Origin: Rosettibacter firmus
GTDB lineage: Bacteria > Bacteroidota > Ignavibacteria > Ignavibacteriales > Melioribacteraceae
Reading direction: 5' to 3'
NCBI RefSeq assembly: GCF_036860695.1
Contig: NZ_JAYKGJ010000005.1
Coordinates: 1 to 64,000 of the forward strand
DNA: 64,000 nucleotides
Shown here: piece by piece, positions 9,332 to 18,302 of the stretch
Layout of the letters: each line of letters opens with the position of its first letter
Position numbering within the stretch: the first letter of the stretch is position 1
The notes under the pieces: generated by a model
The model's database searches: none
Told to the model about the DNA's origin: nothing
What the model saw: the letters and a program-made list of their open reading frames with translations, nothing else
Made by a program: the position numbers and the translations under genes

Positions 9332-10054
9332 TTAAATATTTTCACCTGCTTCGAATATGTAACCTAAACTTCTTATACTTTTTATATAAACGGGATTTGA
9401 AGGATCATCTTCAAAATATTTTCTTAATCTTGATATGAATATATCAACTGTTCTTGTTTCAGCTTCTGGATTCATATTCCAGACATTCTCTAATAATTCT
9501 TTCCTGCTAATTATTCTTCCTTTATTCTCTATAAGATATTTTAGAAGTATGGCTTCAAAGTATGTAAGATTAAATTCAGATTTCCCTTTTCTGAATCTCA
9601 GAGTGTCAAAATTAATTTCACAATCACCAAATTTGTAAACAGGATTTTGTTTAATTGATTTTATGTACCAGTTTTTTCTTTTGAGCATTCCTTTAATTCT
9701 CAATAACAATTCCTGCAGATGAAATGGCTTTGTAATGTAATCATCTGCACCAATTTCGAGACCTTTAACTTTATCATCAACAGTAGTGCGAGCTGTTAGC
9801 ATTAAAATCGGAATCTGAGGATCTTTTTCTCTTACCTTAGCTGCAACTTCAAAACCATTTTGGTATGGAAGCATAATATCGAGAATGATTAAATCGTAAT
9901 TGCCTTTATTGAATTTTTCGATTGCCTGTGTTCCGTCTTTAGCCCAATCGATTATGTAACCTTCTTCCGATAAATTATATTCAAGACCTGTTGCAAGGCT
10001 TTCTTCATCTTCAACTAAAAGGATTCTGGCATTAAAAATATTTTCTTCACTCAT
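9332..10054 (-). CDS. OmpR/PhoB-family response regulator
   Basis: 240 residues. The N-terminal receiver domain has the acidic pair E15/D16, phospho-acceptor D59 in 'LIILDIMLP', the switch Thr 87 and K109 in 'YITKPF'. A linker leads to a winged-helix DNA-binding domain (~135-236) with the 'TRTVDIFISRLRKYF' recognition helix region. It should bind direct repeats upstream of targets after phosphorylation by the kinase gene just upstream on the same strand. The ATG overlaps the kinase TGA in an ATGA (10051-10054), a classic coupled pair. Targets cannot be told from the window. Confidence 0.95.
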   Translation of the reverse strand: MSEENIFNARILLVEDEESLATGLEYNLSEEGYIIDWAKDGTQAIEKFNKGNYDLIILDIMLPYQNGFEVAAKVREKDPQIPILMLTARTTVDDKVKGLEIGADDYITKPFHLQELLLRIKGMLKRKNWYIKSIKQNPVYKFGDCEINFDTLRFRKGKSEFNLTYFEAILLKYLIENKGRIISRKELLENVWNMNPEAETRTVDIFISRLRKYFEDDPSNPVYIKSIRSLGYIFEAGENI

Positions 10055-11019
10055 AGTTTCTTACTTTTTGTTGTTCTCTTTATTATAGGAAGTTCAATTA
10101 TAAAAGTTGTACCTTTACCTTTGCCTTCACTTTTTACGGAAATTTTTCCTTTATGATTTCTTATAATTTCTTTAACCAGGTAAAGACCAAGTCCAGTGCC
10201 TTTTACATTAGGTATGTCTTTATCGTAAATTCTGTAAAACTTCTGAAAAATATTTTTTTGCTCGTTAGGTGGAATCCCGATTCCGTAATCTTTGAAATAT
10301 ATTTCAACTTTATTAAAAAATGTATTAACTGACACAATTATTTTTGGTTCACCTGTAGTGTATTTGATAGAGTTATCAATAAGATTATCAAATACCATTT
10401 TAAAGGCATTAACATCAATAAAAATTTTTGCTGAGTTAATACATTGGAAGTTAATAGCGTTATCCTTCAATCTGAATTGTTCTGCTGATTCTTTTATTAG
10501 ACGATCAAGTATTTCACATGAATCATATACTTCAAAGTTTGCTTTATTTTTTCTGCTCTCAAGAGCAGATATTTCAAGTATAGTACTTATAAGTTTTTGC
10601 AATCTTGCTGTATCTCTTAACATCTGATCAATGAATTCTTTTTGCTTTTCTGCAGGAACATTTCGGGAATTCAGAGTTTCAAGATAAAGTTGAATTGAAG
10701 ATAATGGGGATTTTAATTCGTGAGTTATGTTAGCAATAAAATTATCATATAGTCTTGTTAAATTTATCTGCACATTTAAATGTCTGAAAATCAGAACCAT
10801 ACTAAATGACAAACCAACAAGTAAAACTATTCCACCAACAAAAGGAAAAACGTTGGGGGTATTAATTACAATTTGAGGAGATACCTTTTCTCCAACCTTT
10901 TCAAATATCAGATAGTTTGATATATACCAGTAGATCCACAATCCAAGAAGTGCAAGCCAAACAATTTGTGCAAGAATAAAAATAGCAAGGTCATGAGCAA
11001 GCGAATTTCTTTTACGCAT
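10051..11019 (-). CDS. Two-component sensor histidine kinase
   Basis: 322 residues with two membrane helices (about 12-34 and 58-78) flanking a very short periplasmic loop of roughly 25 residues, so the sensor probably reads the membrane or a partner protein rather than a large ligand. HisKA follows directly, with H100 in 'NITHELKSP', and HATPase_c shows 'NLIDNSIKYT', 'DYGIGIP' and 'GTGLGLYL'. No HAMP or PAS domain is evident. It is first in a two-gene operon with the OmpR-type regulator (4-base overlap) and is divergent from the radical-SAM gene at 11165. A CAAATTTA at 11086-11093 reads as a TAnnTTTG element for this strand. Confidence 0.93.
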   Translation of the reverse strand: MRKRNSLAHDLAIFILAQIVWLALLGLWIYWYISNYLIFEKVGEKVSPQIVINTPNVFPFVGGIVLLVGLSFSMVLIFRHLNVQINLTRLYDNFIANITHELKSPLSSIQLYLETLNSRNVPAEKQKEFIDQMLRDTARLQKLISTILEISALESRKNKANFEVYDSCEILDRLIKESAEQFRLKDNAINFQCINSAKIFIDVNAFKMVFDNLIDNSIKYTTGEPKIIVSVNTFFNKVEIYFKDYGIGIPPNEQKNIFQKFYRIYDKDIPNVKGTGLGLYLVKEIIRNHKGKISVKSEGKGKGTTFIIELPIIKRTTKSKKL

Positions 11020-11085
11020 TTTTAAATAATTAAAATTTCTTTACGCATAATATCAATTATCTTAAAATCAAGTTCAATCTAAAAC

Positions 11086-11093
11086 CAAATTTA
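11086..11093 (-). promoter_or_regulatory. Possible -7 promoter element for the kinase/regulator operon
   Basis: On the minus strand this reads TAAATTTG, matching the Bacteroidota consensus TAnnTTTG, 67 bases before the kinase start. No clear -33 TTTG partner was found at the usual distance. Confidence 0.3.
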
Positions 11094-11164
11094 TTTACAG
11101 TTCTTTTACATTACTATATTAATATTTTTTACAAATTTTAGTAACAAATATATGAGAATAAAAA

Positions 11165-12643
11165 ATGAAAGTTCTTTTAGTCTATCCCGAAACTCCGGCA
11201 ACATACTGGAGTTTCAAAGATGCATTGAAGTTTATATCAAAGAAAGCTGCAGAACCACCGCTTGGTTTAATTACTGTAGCTGCAATGCTTCCAAGTGAAT
11301 GGGAAAAAAAATTGATTGATATGAATGTGAGTAAACTTCAAGATGAAGATTTACTCTGGGCAGATTATGTTTTTATAAGCGGAATGAATGTACATCTAAA
11401 TTCATTTAGAGAAATTGTAAGGCGGTGTAATAAACTTGGAATCAAAGTGGTTGCTGGAGGACCACTTGCTACTACTCAGTATAGTGATTTACTCGGAGTT
11501 GATCACTTTGTTCTGAATGAAGCAGAAATCACTTTACCAAAGTTTTTAGAGGATTTAAAGAAAGGAACTGCCAAACAAGTTTATTGTACTGATGAATTTC
11601 CAGATATTAGTATAACTCCAGTTCCATTGTTTGAATTACTTGATATGAAAAAGTATGCATCGATGAGTGTGCAGTATTCACGTGGCTGTCCTTATGATTG
11701 CGAATTTTGTAGCATTACCATGCTTAATGGTAGAAAACCAAGAACAAAATCACCTGAGCAATTTATCAAAGAATTAAATCGCTTGTGCGAACTTGGGTAT
11801 AAAGGATCAATATCCGTTGTTGATGATAATTTTATTGGAAATAAAAGAAAACTAAAAGATGAATTTCTTCCGGCATTGATTCAATGGTCAAAAGAACATA
11901 ATTATATTTTTAATTTCATAACTGAAGTTTCTGTTAATCTTGCTGATGACGATGAGTTAATGAATATGATGATTGAAGCTGGTTTTAGTAGTGTTTTTGT
12001 TGGTATTGAAACTCCGAACAGCGATAGTCTTGCTGAATGTGGAAAAACTCAAAACCTTAGAAGAAATCTTGTTGATTCTGTTAAAAAATTGCAACGGGCT
12101 GGATTTGTAGTTTCTGGGGGTTTTATTGTTGGTTTTGATAATGATACTGAAAAAGTGTTTGATGAACAGATTCAATTCATTCAACAGAGTGGAATTACTA
12201 ACGCAATGGTTGGGTTGCTTAATGCACCAACTGGAACAAAACTTTATAAAAGAATGAAAGCTGAAGGAAGACTTATTGATATGTTCTCTGGAAATAATAT
12301 GGATGCTTCAATCAATTTTGTCCCTAAAATGAATTATAAAACACTTATTCGTGGTTATAGTAATCTCCTTCATACAATTTATTCTCAGAAAGAATATTTC
12401 AGAAGATTGAATGAATTTCTTAAAGAATACCGAGTTCCTAAATGGCAGACAAGTAAAATTTCTTTACGCGAAATTAAGGCATTCTTTAGATTAATATGGA
12501 TACTTGGAATTGTTGAGAAAGGGAAAAAATATTTCTGGAAACTTCTATTCCTGACATTATTCAAATATCCTAAAAAATTTACTACAGCAATGACTCTTGC
12601 AGTTTATGGATATCATTTTAGAAGAGTAATTAGAGCAGTATAA
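11165..12643 (+). CDS. B12-binding-domain radical SAM protein (DUF4070-type C-terminus)
   Basis: 492 residues. The first ~140 form a cobalamin-binding Rossmann-like domain ('AAMLPSEWEKKLIDMN', 'VVAGGPLATT', 'NEAEITLPKFL'). The radical-SAM core carries the Fe-S motif CX3CX2C at C175, C179 and C182 ('RGCPYDCEFCSI'), followed by a TIM-barrel segment. The C-terminal ~170 residues ('LLHTIYSQKEYFRRL') look like the DUF4070 domain of this group. Related enzymes do methylations and ring or chain modifications, for example of hopanoids and other lipids; the substrate here is unknown. It stands alone, divergent from the two-component operon. Confidence 0.85.
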   Translation: MKVLLVYPETPATYWSFKDALKFISKKAAEPPLGLITVAAMLPSEWEKKLIDMNVSKLQDEDLLWADYVFISGMNVHLNSFREIVRRCNKLGIKVVAGGPLATTQYSDLLGVDHFVLNEAEITLPKFLEDLKKGTAKQVYCTDEFPDISITPVPLFELLDMKKYASMSVQYSRGCPYDCEFCSITMLNGRKPRTKSPEQFIKELNRLCELGYKGSISVVDDNFIGNKRKLKDEFLPALIQWSKEHNYIFNFITEVSVNLADDDELMNMMIEAGFSSVFVGIETPNSDSLAECGKTQNLRRNLVDSVKKLQRAGFVVSGGFIVGFDNDTEKVFDEQIQFIQQSGITNAMVGLLNAPTGTKLYKRMKAEGRLIDMFSGNNMDASINFVPKMNYKTLIRGYSNLLHTIYSQKEYFRRLNEFLKEYRVPKWQTSKISLREIKAFFRLIWILGIVEKGKKYFWKLLFLTLFKYPKKFTTAMTLAVYGYHFRRVIRAV

Positions 12644-13114
12644 TATTTTATGCAGATTGATTACATAATCTTGACTTCAAATAAAGGTATTTCTAAATGA
12701 TTTGTAACAATCTGGTTGTTATTATCATCTGCAGGCATTTTTTTTACTCACTTAAAAATTGTTATAAAGAAAATATTTAAGCCAGAACCGAACATATTCT
12801 CTTCTAACGTAAGTCCATTTGGTCAAACCTATTCCGTATCGTTCGTTATAAATATTCTTCAATCATTTTTCTTAAGTGAAATTGTTCAGCTATTTCCAGC
12901 ATTATTTTCTATTTATTACAGGATTGATTTTAAAATTTTTATAATATACTTCTTAAGGTCTTTCTCTCATGCAGAAGAATCTTTGTCTCTATCTTATCTA
13001 CTTTTTCTCTCTTACATTTTCATTTTTAAATGACTTACTTACGAACTGTATATCCTGAGATAAGAGCCACTTGAAATCTTTTATTAGTACTTTCTTACTT
13101 CCAGATCGTTTTCT
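12644..13114. other. Gene-poor gap (about 470 bp) upstream of glycyl-tRNA synthetase
   Basis: A 105-codon open frame exists at 12716-13033 but it starts at a non-ATG codon without a ribosome site, looks like no family and has biased composition, so I do not call it. The gap holds the second copy of the 36-base repeat. Confidence 0.5.
12864..12899. repeat. Interspersed 36-bp repeat, copy 2
   Basis: 31 of 36 bases match 9280-9315 in the same orientation. The inner palindrome is partly preserved (one mismatch and one wobble pair in nine). Confidence 0.5.
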
Positions 13115-13122
13115 TATATTTG
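13115..13122 (+). promoter_or_regulatory. Bacteroidota-type promoter of glycyl-tRNA synthetase
   Basis: TATATTTG matches TAnnTTTG; TTTC at 13091-13094 lies 20 bases upstream, close to the TTTG -33 box. Transcription would then begin around 13130, just ahead of the GGAGG at 13138-13142, which excludes start codons further upstream. Confidence 0.5.
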
Positions 13123-13148
13123 TGTTTAAAAATTCTTGGAGGTGTAAA

Positions 13149-14594
13149 ATCGCAAAGTCAAATAATGATGTAGTAGATAAAATTGTATCGCTTGCCAAGC
13201 GAAGGGGATTTGTTTTTCAATCAAGTGAAATTTATGGTGGTTTGAATGGTTGCTGGGATTATGGTCCACTGGGGGTAGAATTATTGCGTAATATAAAAGA
13301 AGAGTGGTGGAAAGCAATGACTTATCGTGATGATATTGAAGGTTTGGATGCAGCTATTCTAATGCATCCACGTGTCTGGGAAGCAAGCGGTCATGTCGAA
13401 AATTTTACTGATCCAATGATTGATTGCAAACAATGTAAATCCAGATTTCGTCTCGATACTTTAACCGAGATGATTTCTGATAAGAATAAAGAAAAAGCAA
13501 TTAAGGAACTCGATATCAATCTGTTTAATCAGGAAGGTTCAATAGACGACAAATTTACTTCTATATTAGAAAATCAAAATCTTGCTCCTAAATTGCTGGA
13601 ATTAATTAATTGTCCACAATGCGGAAATAAAGGTACATTTACACAACCAAGAAAATTTAATTTAATGTTCAAAACTTTTTTGGGTCCCGTAGAAGATGAA
13701 AGTAATGTAATTTATTTACGACCAGAAACAGCTCAAGGAATCTATGTAAACTTTTTAAATGTGGCTAATTCAAGTAGACAGAAACTTCCATTTGGCATTG
13801 CTCAAATTGGTAAAGCTTTCCGCAATGAAATTAATACAAAAAATTTTCTTTTTAGAACTCGCGAATTTGAACAAATGGAAATGCAATATTTTGTTAAACC
13901 AGGCACCGATAAAAAATATTTTGATGAATGGAAAGAAATAAGAATCGAATGGTATAAATCACTTGGAATGACACCATCAAAACTACGCTTTCACGATCAT
14001 CCCAAAGATAAATTAGCCCACTACGCAAAAGAAGCTACTGATATTGAATATGAATTTCCATTTGGCTGGGGAGAAATTGAAGGTATTCATAATAGAACTG
14101 ATTATGATTTAAGTCGTCATCAGGAATATTCTGGTAAGTCACAACTTTATTTTGATGATGAAACAAAAGAAAAATATATTCCATATATCATTGAAACTTC
14201 AGCAGGAGCCAGTCGTTCTTTTATGGCATTTTTAATTGATGCTTACTATGAAGAAGAAGTTAATGGTGAGTTAAGGAGTGTTTTAAGATTTCATCCTAAG
14301 TTAGCTCCAATTAAAGCTGCTATTTTTCCACTTGTTAATAAAGATGGAATGCCAGAAGTTGCATTAAAAATTGAATCTCAATTAAGACCACACTTAAAAA
14401 TATTTTATGATGATAAAGGTGCAATAGGTCGTCGTTATCGAAGAATGGACGAAGCTGGTACGCCATTCTGCATTACTGTTGATACTCAAACTTTGCAAGA
14501 CGAAACAGTTACTGTTCGCGATAGAGATTCAATGAATCAAGTGCGTGTTTCTATTAGTAATTTATTGAATTATCTTCTCGAAAAATTAAGATAG
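13149..14594 (+). CDS. glyQS: Glycyl-tRNA synthetase (dimeric, bacterial/eukaryotic-type single chain), apparent ATC start
   Basis: The class II synthetase charges tRNA-Gly. The product (481 residues from 13149) shows 'FVFQSSEIYGGLNGCWDYGPLG', the zinc-type pairs 'CKQC' and 'CPQC', 'RPETAQGIYVNF', 'AQIGKAFRNEI' and 'SRHQEYSGKS', and ends with an anticodon-binding domain containing 'GAIGRRYRRMDEAGTPFCITVD'. Normal start would be Met-Ala-Lys-Ser-Asn; here the codon in that place is ATC, exactly 6 bases after GGAGG (13138-13142). No in-frame ATG, GTG or TTG occurs between this RBS and the catalytic core, and the ATGs at 13165 and 13168 are out of frame. An upstream in-frame TTG at 13071 would precede the likely promoter. 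So either AUC is the real start or one base is wrong in the assembly. Confidence 0.93.
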   Translation: MAKSNNDVVDKIVSLAKRRGFVFQSSEIYGGLNGCWDYGPLGVELLRNIKEEWWKAMTYRDDIEGLDAAILMHPRVWEASGHVENFTDPMIDCKQCKSRFRLDTLTEMISDKNKEKAIKELDINLFNQEGSIDDKFTSILENQNLAPKLLELINCPQCGNKGTFTQPRKFNLMFKTFLGPVEDESNVIYLRPETAQGIYVNFLNVANSSRQKLPFGIAQIGKAFRNEINTKNFLFRTREFEQMEMQYFVKPGTDKKYFDEWKEIRIEWYKSLGMTPSKLRFHDHPKDKLAHYAKEATDIEYEFPFGWGEIEGIHNRTDYDLSRHQEYSGKSQLYFDDETKEKYIPYIIETSAGASRSFMAFLIDAYYEEEVNGELRSVLRFHPKLAPIKAAIFPLVNKDGMPEVALKIESQLRPHLKIFYDDKGAIGRRYRRMDEAGTPFCITVDTQTLQDETVTVRDRDSMNQVRVSISNLLNYLLEKLR

Positions 14595-14599
14595 ACAAC

Positions 14600-14649
14600 A
14601 AGAGCATAAACAAATTTACAAGTTTACTTCGGTTTTTGTTTATGCTCTT
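14600..14649 (+). terminator. Hairpin terminator after glycyl-tRNA synthetase
   Basis: A perfect 15-bp inverted repeat (AAGAGCATAAACAAA at 14600-14614 and its complement at 14635-14649) with a 20-base loop, followed by an AT-rich tail. The stop codon is six bases upstream. Confidence 0.75.
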
Positions 14650-14772
14650 AATTTTATAAAATAAATACTTTACATTGATACTTCGAAGGGCATGAATTAA
14701 TTTTAATAAATCCTAAAACAAAATTTCCTTTAATGCAACTAAATAATGTCACAAATTAAAGGAGTTAGATGA

Positions 14773-16098
14773 ATGAAAAACAAATTGCTGTTTATTTTTC
14801 TATTTGCAAGTTTTATAATTACTTCAGCTCAATATAGAAAAATCCAGTTTGTTCAATATAAATTGGATAATGGGCTGAATGTTATTTTACATCAGGATAA
14901 TTCCACTCCAATTGTTGTAGTTTCAGTTTTATATCATGTTGGAAGTAAAAATGAAGATCCCGAAAGAACTGGCTTTGCACATTTCTTTGAACATCTAATG
15001 TTCGAAGGCTCTCCAAATATTCCAAGAGGAGAATATTTTAAAATAATTGAAGCTGCTGGTGGAGAATTAAATGCAAATACATCTTTTGATCGAACATTTT
15101 ATTATGAAATTCTTCCATCAAATCAATTGGAACTTGGTTTGTATATGGAATCAGAAAGAATGCTTCATCTAAAGATTGACAGCATAGGTGTGGAAACACA
15201 AAGGAAAGTTGTAAAAGAAGAGAGAAAACAACGCTACGAAAATCAACCTTATGGTTCATTGATTGAAAAATTATTTAGTAATGCTTACAAAGTTCATCCT
15301 TATCGATGGACTCCAATTGGTCAGGTACAATATATCGATCAAGCTAAATTAGAAGAATTTATTGCTTTCTACAAAAAATATTATGTACCACAAAATGCAA
15401 CTTTAAGTATAGCAGGTGATATTGATATTGAAAAGACTAAAGAATTAGTTCAAAAATATTTTGGAGAAATACCACCTGGAAATGAAGAAATTGTTCGTCC
15501 AAAAATTGTTGAACCAGAAAAAACTGAAGAAGTAAGAGAGATTATTTACGATAATGTTCAACTTCCACTGGTTGTTTTTGGATATCATATGCCAGCGCAG
15601 GGGACTCCAGATTATTATGCATTGAGTATGTTAACAACATTATTATCTGGTGGCGAAAGTTCCAGATTACAAAAGGAAGTTAAAGATAAACAGCAAAAAG
15701 CATTAGCAATTGCTTCAATACCAATACCTATGGAAGATCCAGGATTATTTATTGTTTATGGATTGGCAAATGTTGGCGTTACAGCAGAAGATTTAGAAGC
15801 TTCTATTCAAAAAGAAATAGACAAAGTTAAAAATGAATTAATAAGTGAATATGAATTCAAAAAAATAAGAAATCAAATCGAAAGTGATTTTGTTAGAAGT
15901 AATTCAACAATGCGTGGAATAGCTGAAAGTTTAGCTAATTATTTTGTTTATTATGGTGATGCAAATTTAATTAATACTGAAATTCAAAGATATATGAAAG
16001 TAACACGAGAAGATATTAAAAGAGTTGCCAATAAATACTTACGAAATGAAAATAGAGTAGTTCTTTATTACTTACCAAAATCACTCGAAAAAAAATGA
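14773..16098 (+). CDS. M16 zinc peptidase, catalytic subunit
   Basis: 441 residues with a signal peptide (ending 'ITSAQ'). The inverted zinc motif HxxEH is intact as H70-F-F-E73-H74 in 'HFFEHLMFEG', with the third ligand among E149/E150 and the usual 'PYG' after it, so the protein should be an active periplasmic metallopeptidase. Length fits the ~45 kDa half-size M16B subunits that pair with a non-catalytic partner, and the next gene encodes just that. AAAGGAG sits 8 bases before the ATG at 14773; a second ATG four bases upstream is out of frame. Likely role is degradation of peptides in the periplasm. Confidence 0.93.
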   Translation: MKNKLLFIFLFASFIITSAQYRKIQFVQYKLDNGLNVILHQDNSTPIVVVSVLYHVGSKNEDPERTGFAHFFEHLMFEGSPNIPRGEYFKIIEAAGGELNANTSFDRTFYYEILPSNQLELGLYMESERMLHLKIDSIGVETQRKVVKEERKQRYENQPYGSLIEKLFSNAYKVHPYRWTPIGQVQYIDQAKLEEFIAFYKKYYVPQNATLSIAGDIDIEKTKELVQKYFGEIPPGNEEIVRPKIVEPEKTEEVREIIYDNVQLPLVVFGYHMPAQGTPDYYALSMLTTLLSGGESSRLQKEVKDKQQKALAIASIPIPMEDPGLFIVYGLANVGVTAEDLEASIQKEIDKVKNELISEYEFKKIRNQIESDFVRSNSTMRGIAESLANYFVYYGDANLINTEIQRYMKVTREDIKRVANKYLRNENRVVLYYLPKSLEKK

Positions 16099-16149
16099 AC
16101 AATGTCAAATCAATTTTGTAGGGCAAAATGAATTAAAGGAGTTTTAAAA

Positions 16150-18222
16150 ATGGTAAAAAAATTACTTCTAATTATATCCTTAGTATTTATTTTCACATCA
16201 TTAAATGCACAGGTTGATAGATCAAAAAGACCTCAAGCAGGTCCAGCCCCGGAAGTAAAAATTGGCGAATATGAATCTTTCGAACTCCCTAATGGATTGA
16301 AAGTTTTTGTAGTTGAAAATCATAAGTTACCGAGAGTGACTTTTAATTTATATATCGATATAGATCCAATACTGGAAGGAGAAAATGTAGGTTATGTTTC
16401 TGCTGCTGGTGAATTGTTAAAAACAGGTACTAAAACAAGAACAAAAGATCAAATTGATGAAGAAATAGATTTTATTGGTGCAGAACTTTCTACTTCTGCT
16501 AATGGCATTACTGCATCGGGATTAGAAAAACATAAAGAAAAAATTCTTGAGATAATGGCAGATATTGCTTTAAATGCAAATTTCAAACAGGAAGAACTTG
16601 ATAAAATAAAAAAACAAATGCTTTCGGCAATTGCTGTATCTAAAGATGAACCAAATTCAATTGCAAGAAGAGTTAGTTCTGTTTTGATGTTCGGAAAAAA
16701 TCATCCATATGGAGAACCAGAAACAGAAGAGTCTATTAATTCAATTACACTCGAAATGTGTAAGGAATATTATCAAACTTATTTTAGACCAAATGTGGCT
16801 TATCTTGCTGTTGTAGGTGATATAACAAAAGAAAAAGCAAAATCTTTAATTCAAAAATATTTTGGGAAATGGGAGAAAAAAGAAGTTCCCAAAAAAACAT
16901 ACGATACTCCAAAACCACCATTAATTAATAAAGTATGTTTAGTAGATAGACCTAATTCAGTTCAATCGGTAATTGCAATTTGTTATCCTGTAGAATTAAA
17001 AGTTGGGAGTGAAGATGAGATAAAAGCTTCTGTAACAAATCTTATACTTGGAGGTAGTGCTACTGGCAGATTGTTTATGAATCTTCGTGAAGCAAAAGGT
17101 TACACATACGGATCATATTCACAACTAAAATCTGATCCTTTAATTGGAAATTTTATTGCATTTGCTCAGGTGAGAAATAGTGTTACTGATAGCTCAATAA
17201 CAGAAATTTTAAAAGAAATGAAAAGAATCAGAAATGAAAAAATTTCTCAAGAAGAACTTGATAAAGCAAAAAATTATTTAGCAGGTGAATTTATAAGGAG
17301 TCTGGAAAATCCAGCTACTATTGCTCAATTTGCAATAAACACAGCAAGATTTAATCTTCCCAAAGACTATTATAGAAATTATTTAAAAAATCTTGCAGCT
17401 GTTACAGTAGATGATGTAATGGAGATGGCAAAAAAATATATACTACCTTCTAATTCTTATTTACTTGTAGTTGGAAATGGTGCTGAGATATCAGAAAAAT
17501 TGAAGAATTTTAGTATTACCGGGAAAATTGAATATTACGATGTATTCGGGAATTTGTATGATCCATCACAAAAAAAATTACCAGCTGGTTTAACCGTAGA
17601 TCAAGTATTAAACAAATATATTGATGTTATTGGCGGGAAAGAAAAAATAAATAGTATTAAAGATAGAACAATTAAATTATCAGGCTCAACTCAAGGTATG
17701 AATATTACTGTTACCATTTCTCAAAAATATCCTGATAAGTTATTGCAGGTAATAGATGCTGGAGTTTTTCAACAAAAGACTGTTTTTGATGGTGAGAAAG
17801 GAAAAGTTGAAGTAATGGGACAGGTGCAGGATCTAAATAATGAACAAATTGAAAATTTGAAAGGACAGGCAATTGATGCAGTGCTTGATTATTCAAAATA
17901 TGGAATAAAACCTGAACTCGTTGCTATTGAAACTATTAATGGGAAGGATGCTTATAAGGTGACTCTAACATCATCATCAGGAAATAAAACAATTCAGTAT
18001 TATGATGTTGAAAGTGGATATTTAATTAGAATAGTCAGTAATGTTACAACTCCTCAAGGGACCTTTACTCAAACAATGGATATGAGTGATTATCGAGAAG
18101 TCAATGGAATAAAATATCCATTCAAGTATATTCAAAGTTTTGGACCACAATCAATTGAATTAACAGTTTTATCTGTTGAAATGAATACAGGATTACCTGA
18201 TTCACTGTTCGAAGTTAAATAA
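16150..18222 (+). CDS. M16 peptidase, non-catalytic subunit with C-terminal LolA-like domain
   Basis: 690 residues, signal peptide ending 'TSLNAQ'. The M16 fold is clear ('FELPNGLKVFVVENHKLP' at the start, 'AYLAVVGDI', 'NLREAKGYTYGSYS' with the Arg/Tyr pair that completes the partner's active site), but the HxxEH position reads 'VSAAGELL', so no zinc is bound. Residues ~500-690 add a domain beginning 'VDQVLNKYIDVIGGKEKI' that resembles the LolA/outer-membrane-lipoprotein-sorting fold seen in some Bacteroidota proteins. AAAGGAG lies upstream of the ATG; 51 bases separate it from the catalytic subunit gene. The two should form one heterodimeric protease. The role of the extra domain is unknown, perhaps peptide or lipid binding. 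Confidence 0.88.
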   Translation: MVKKLLLIISLVFIFTSLNAQVDRSKRPQAGPAPEVKIGEYESFELPNGLKVFVVENHKLPRVTFNLYIDIDPILEGENVGYVSAAGELLKTGTKTRTKDQIDEEIDFIGAELSTSANGITASGLEKHKEKILEIMADIALNANFKQEELDKIKKQMLSAIAVSKDEPNSIARRVSSVLMFGKNHPYGEPETEESINSITLEMCKEYYQTYFRPNVAYLAVVGDITKEKAKSLIQKYFGKWEKKEVPKKTYDTPKPPLINKVCLVDRPNSVQSVIAICYPVELKVGSEDEIKASVTNLILGGSATGRLFMNLREAKGYTYGSYSQLKSDPLIGNFIAFAQVRNSVTDSSITEILKEMKRIRNEKISQEELDKAKNYLAGEFIRSLENPATIAQFAINTARFNLPKDYYRNYLKNLAAVTVDDVMEMAKKYILPSNSYLLVVGNGAEISEKLKNFSITGKIEYYDVFGNLYDPSQKKLPAGLTVDQVLNKYIDVIGGKEKINSIKDRTIKLSGSTQGMNITVTISQKYPDKLLQVIDAGVFQQKTVFDGEKGKVEVMGQVQDLNNEQIENLKGQAIDAVLDYSKYGIKPELVAIETINGKDAYKVTLTSSSGNKTIQYYDVESGYLIRIVSNVTTPQGTFTQTMDMSDYREVNGIKYPFKYIQSFGPQSIELTVLSVEMNTGLPDSLFEVK

Positions 18223-18233
18223 AATTATTTTGT

Positions 18234-18272
18234 GGCCATTTCAATATTACTTTTGAAATGGCCTCTTTTTAT
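18234..18272 (+). terminator. Rho-independent terminator after the M16 pair
   Basis: GGCCATTTCAA at 18234-18244 pairs perfectly with TTGAAATGGCC at 18253-18263 (11 bp, 8-base loop), then TCTTTTTATTTTT. Confidence 0.92.
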
Positions 18273-18302
18273 TTTTGTAATTGATTTTTTAGAAAGTTTA
18301 AA

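Noticed and set aside
9332-11019. Possible partner regulator for the TPR kinase at 6799-8748
   Set aside because: The regulator overlaps its own kinase by four bases on the opposite strand, so pairing with the TPR kinase has no positional support.
12716-13033. 105-codon plus-strand frame
   Set aside because: Non-ATG start, no ribosome site, no family resemblance, in a decayed-looking gap containing a repeat.
13071-13148. N-terminal extension of glycyl-tRNA synthetase from TTG 13071
   Set aside because: It would place a hydrophobic segment before the normal start and lies upstream of or across the probable promoter; the GGAGG points to 13149.
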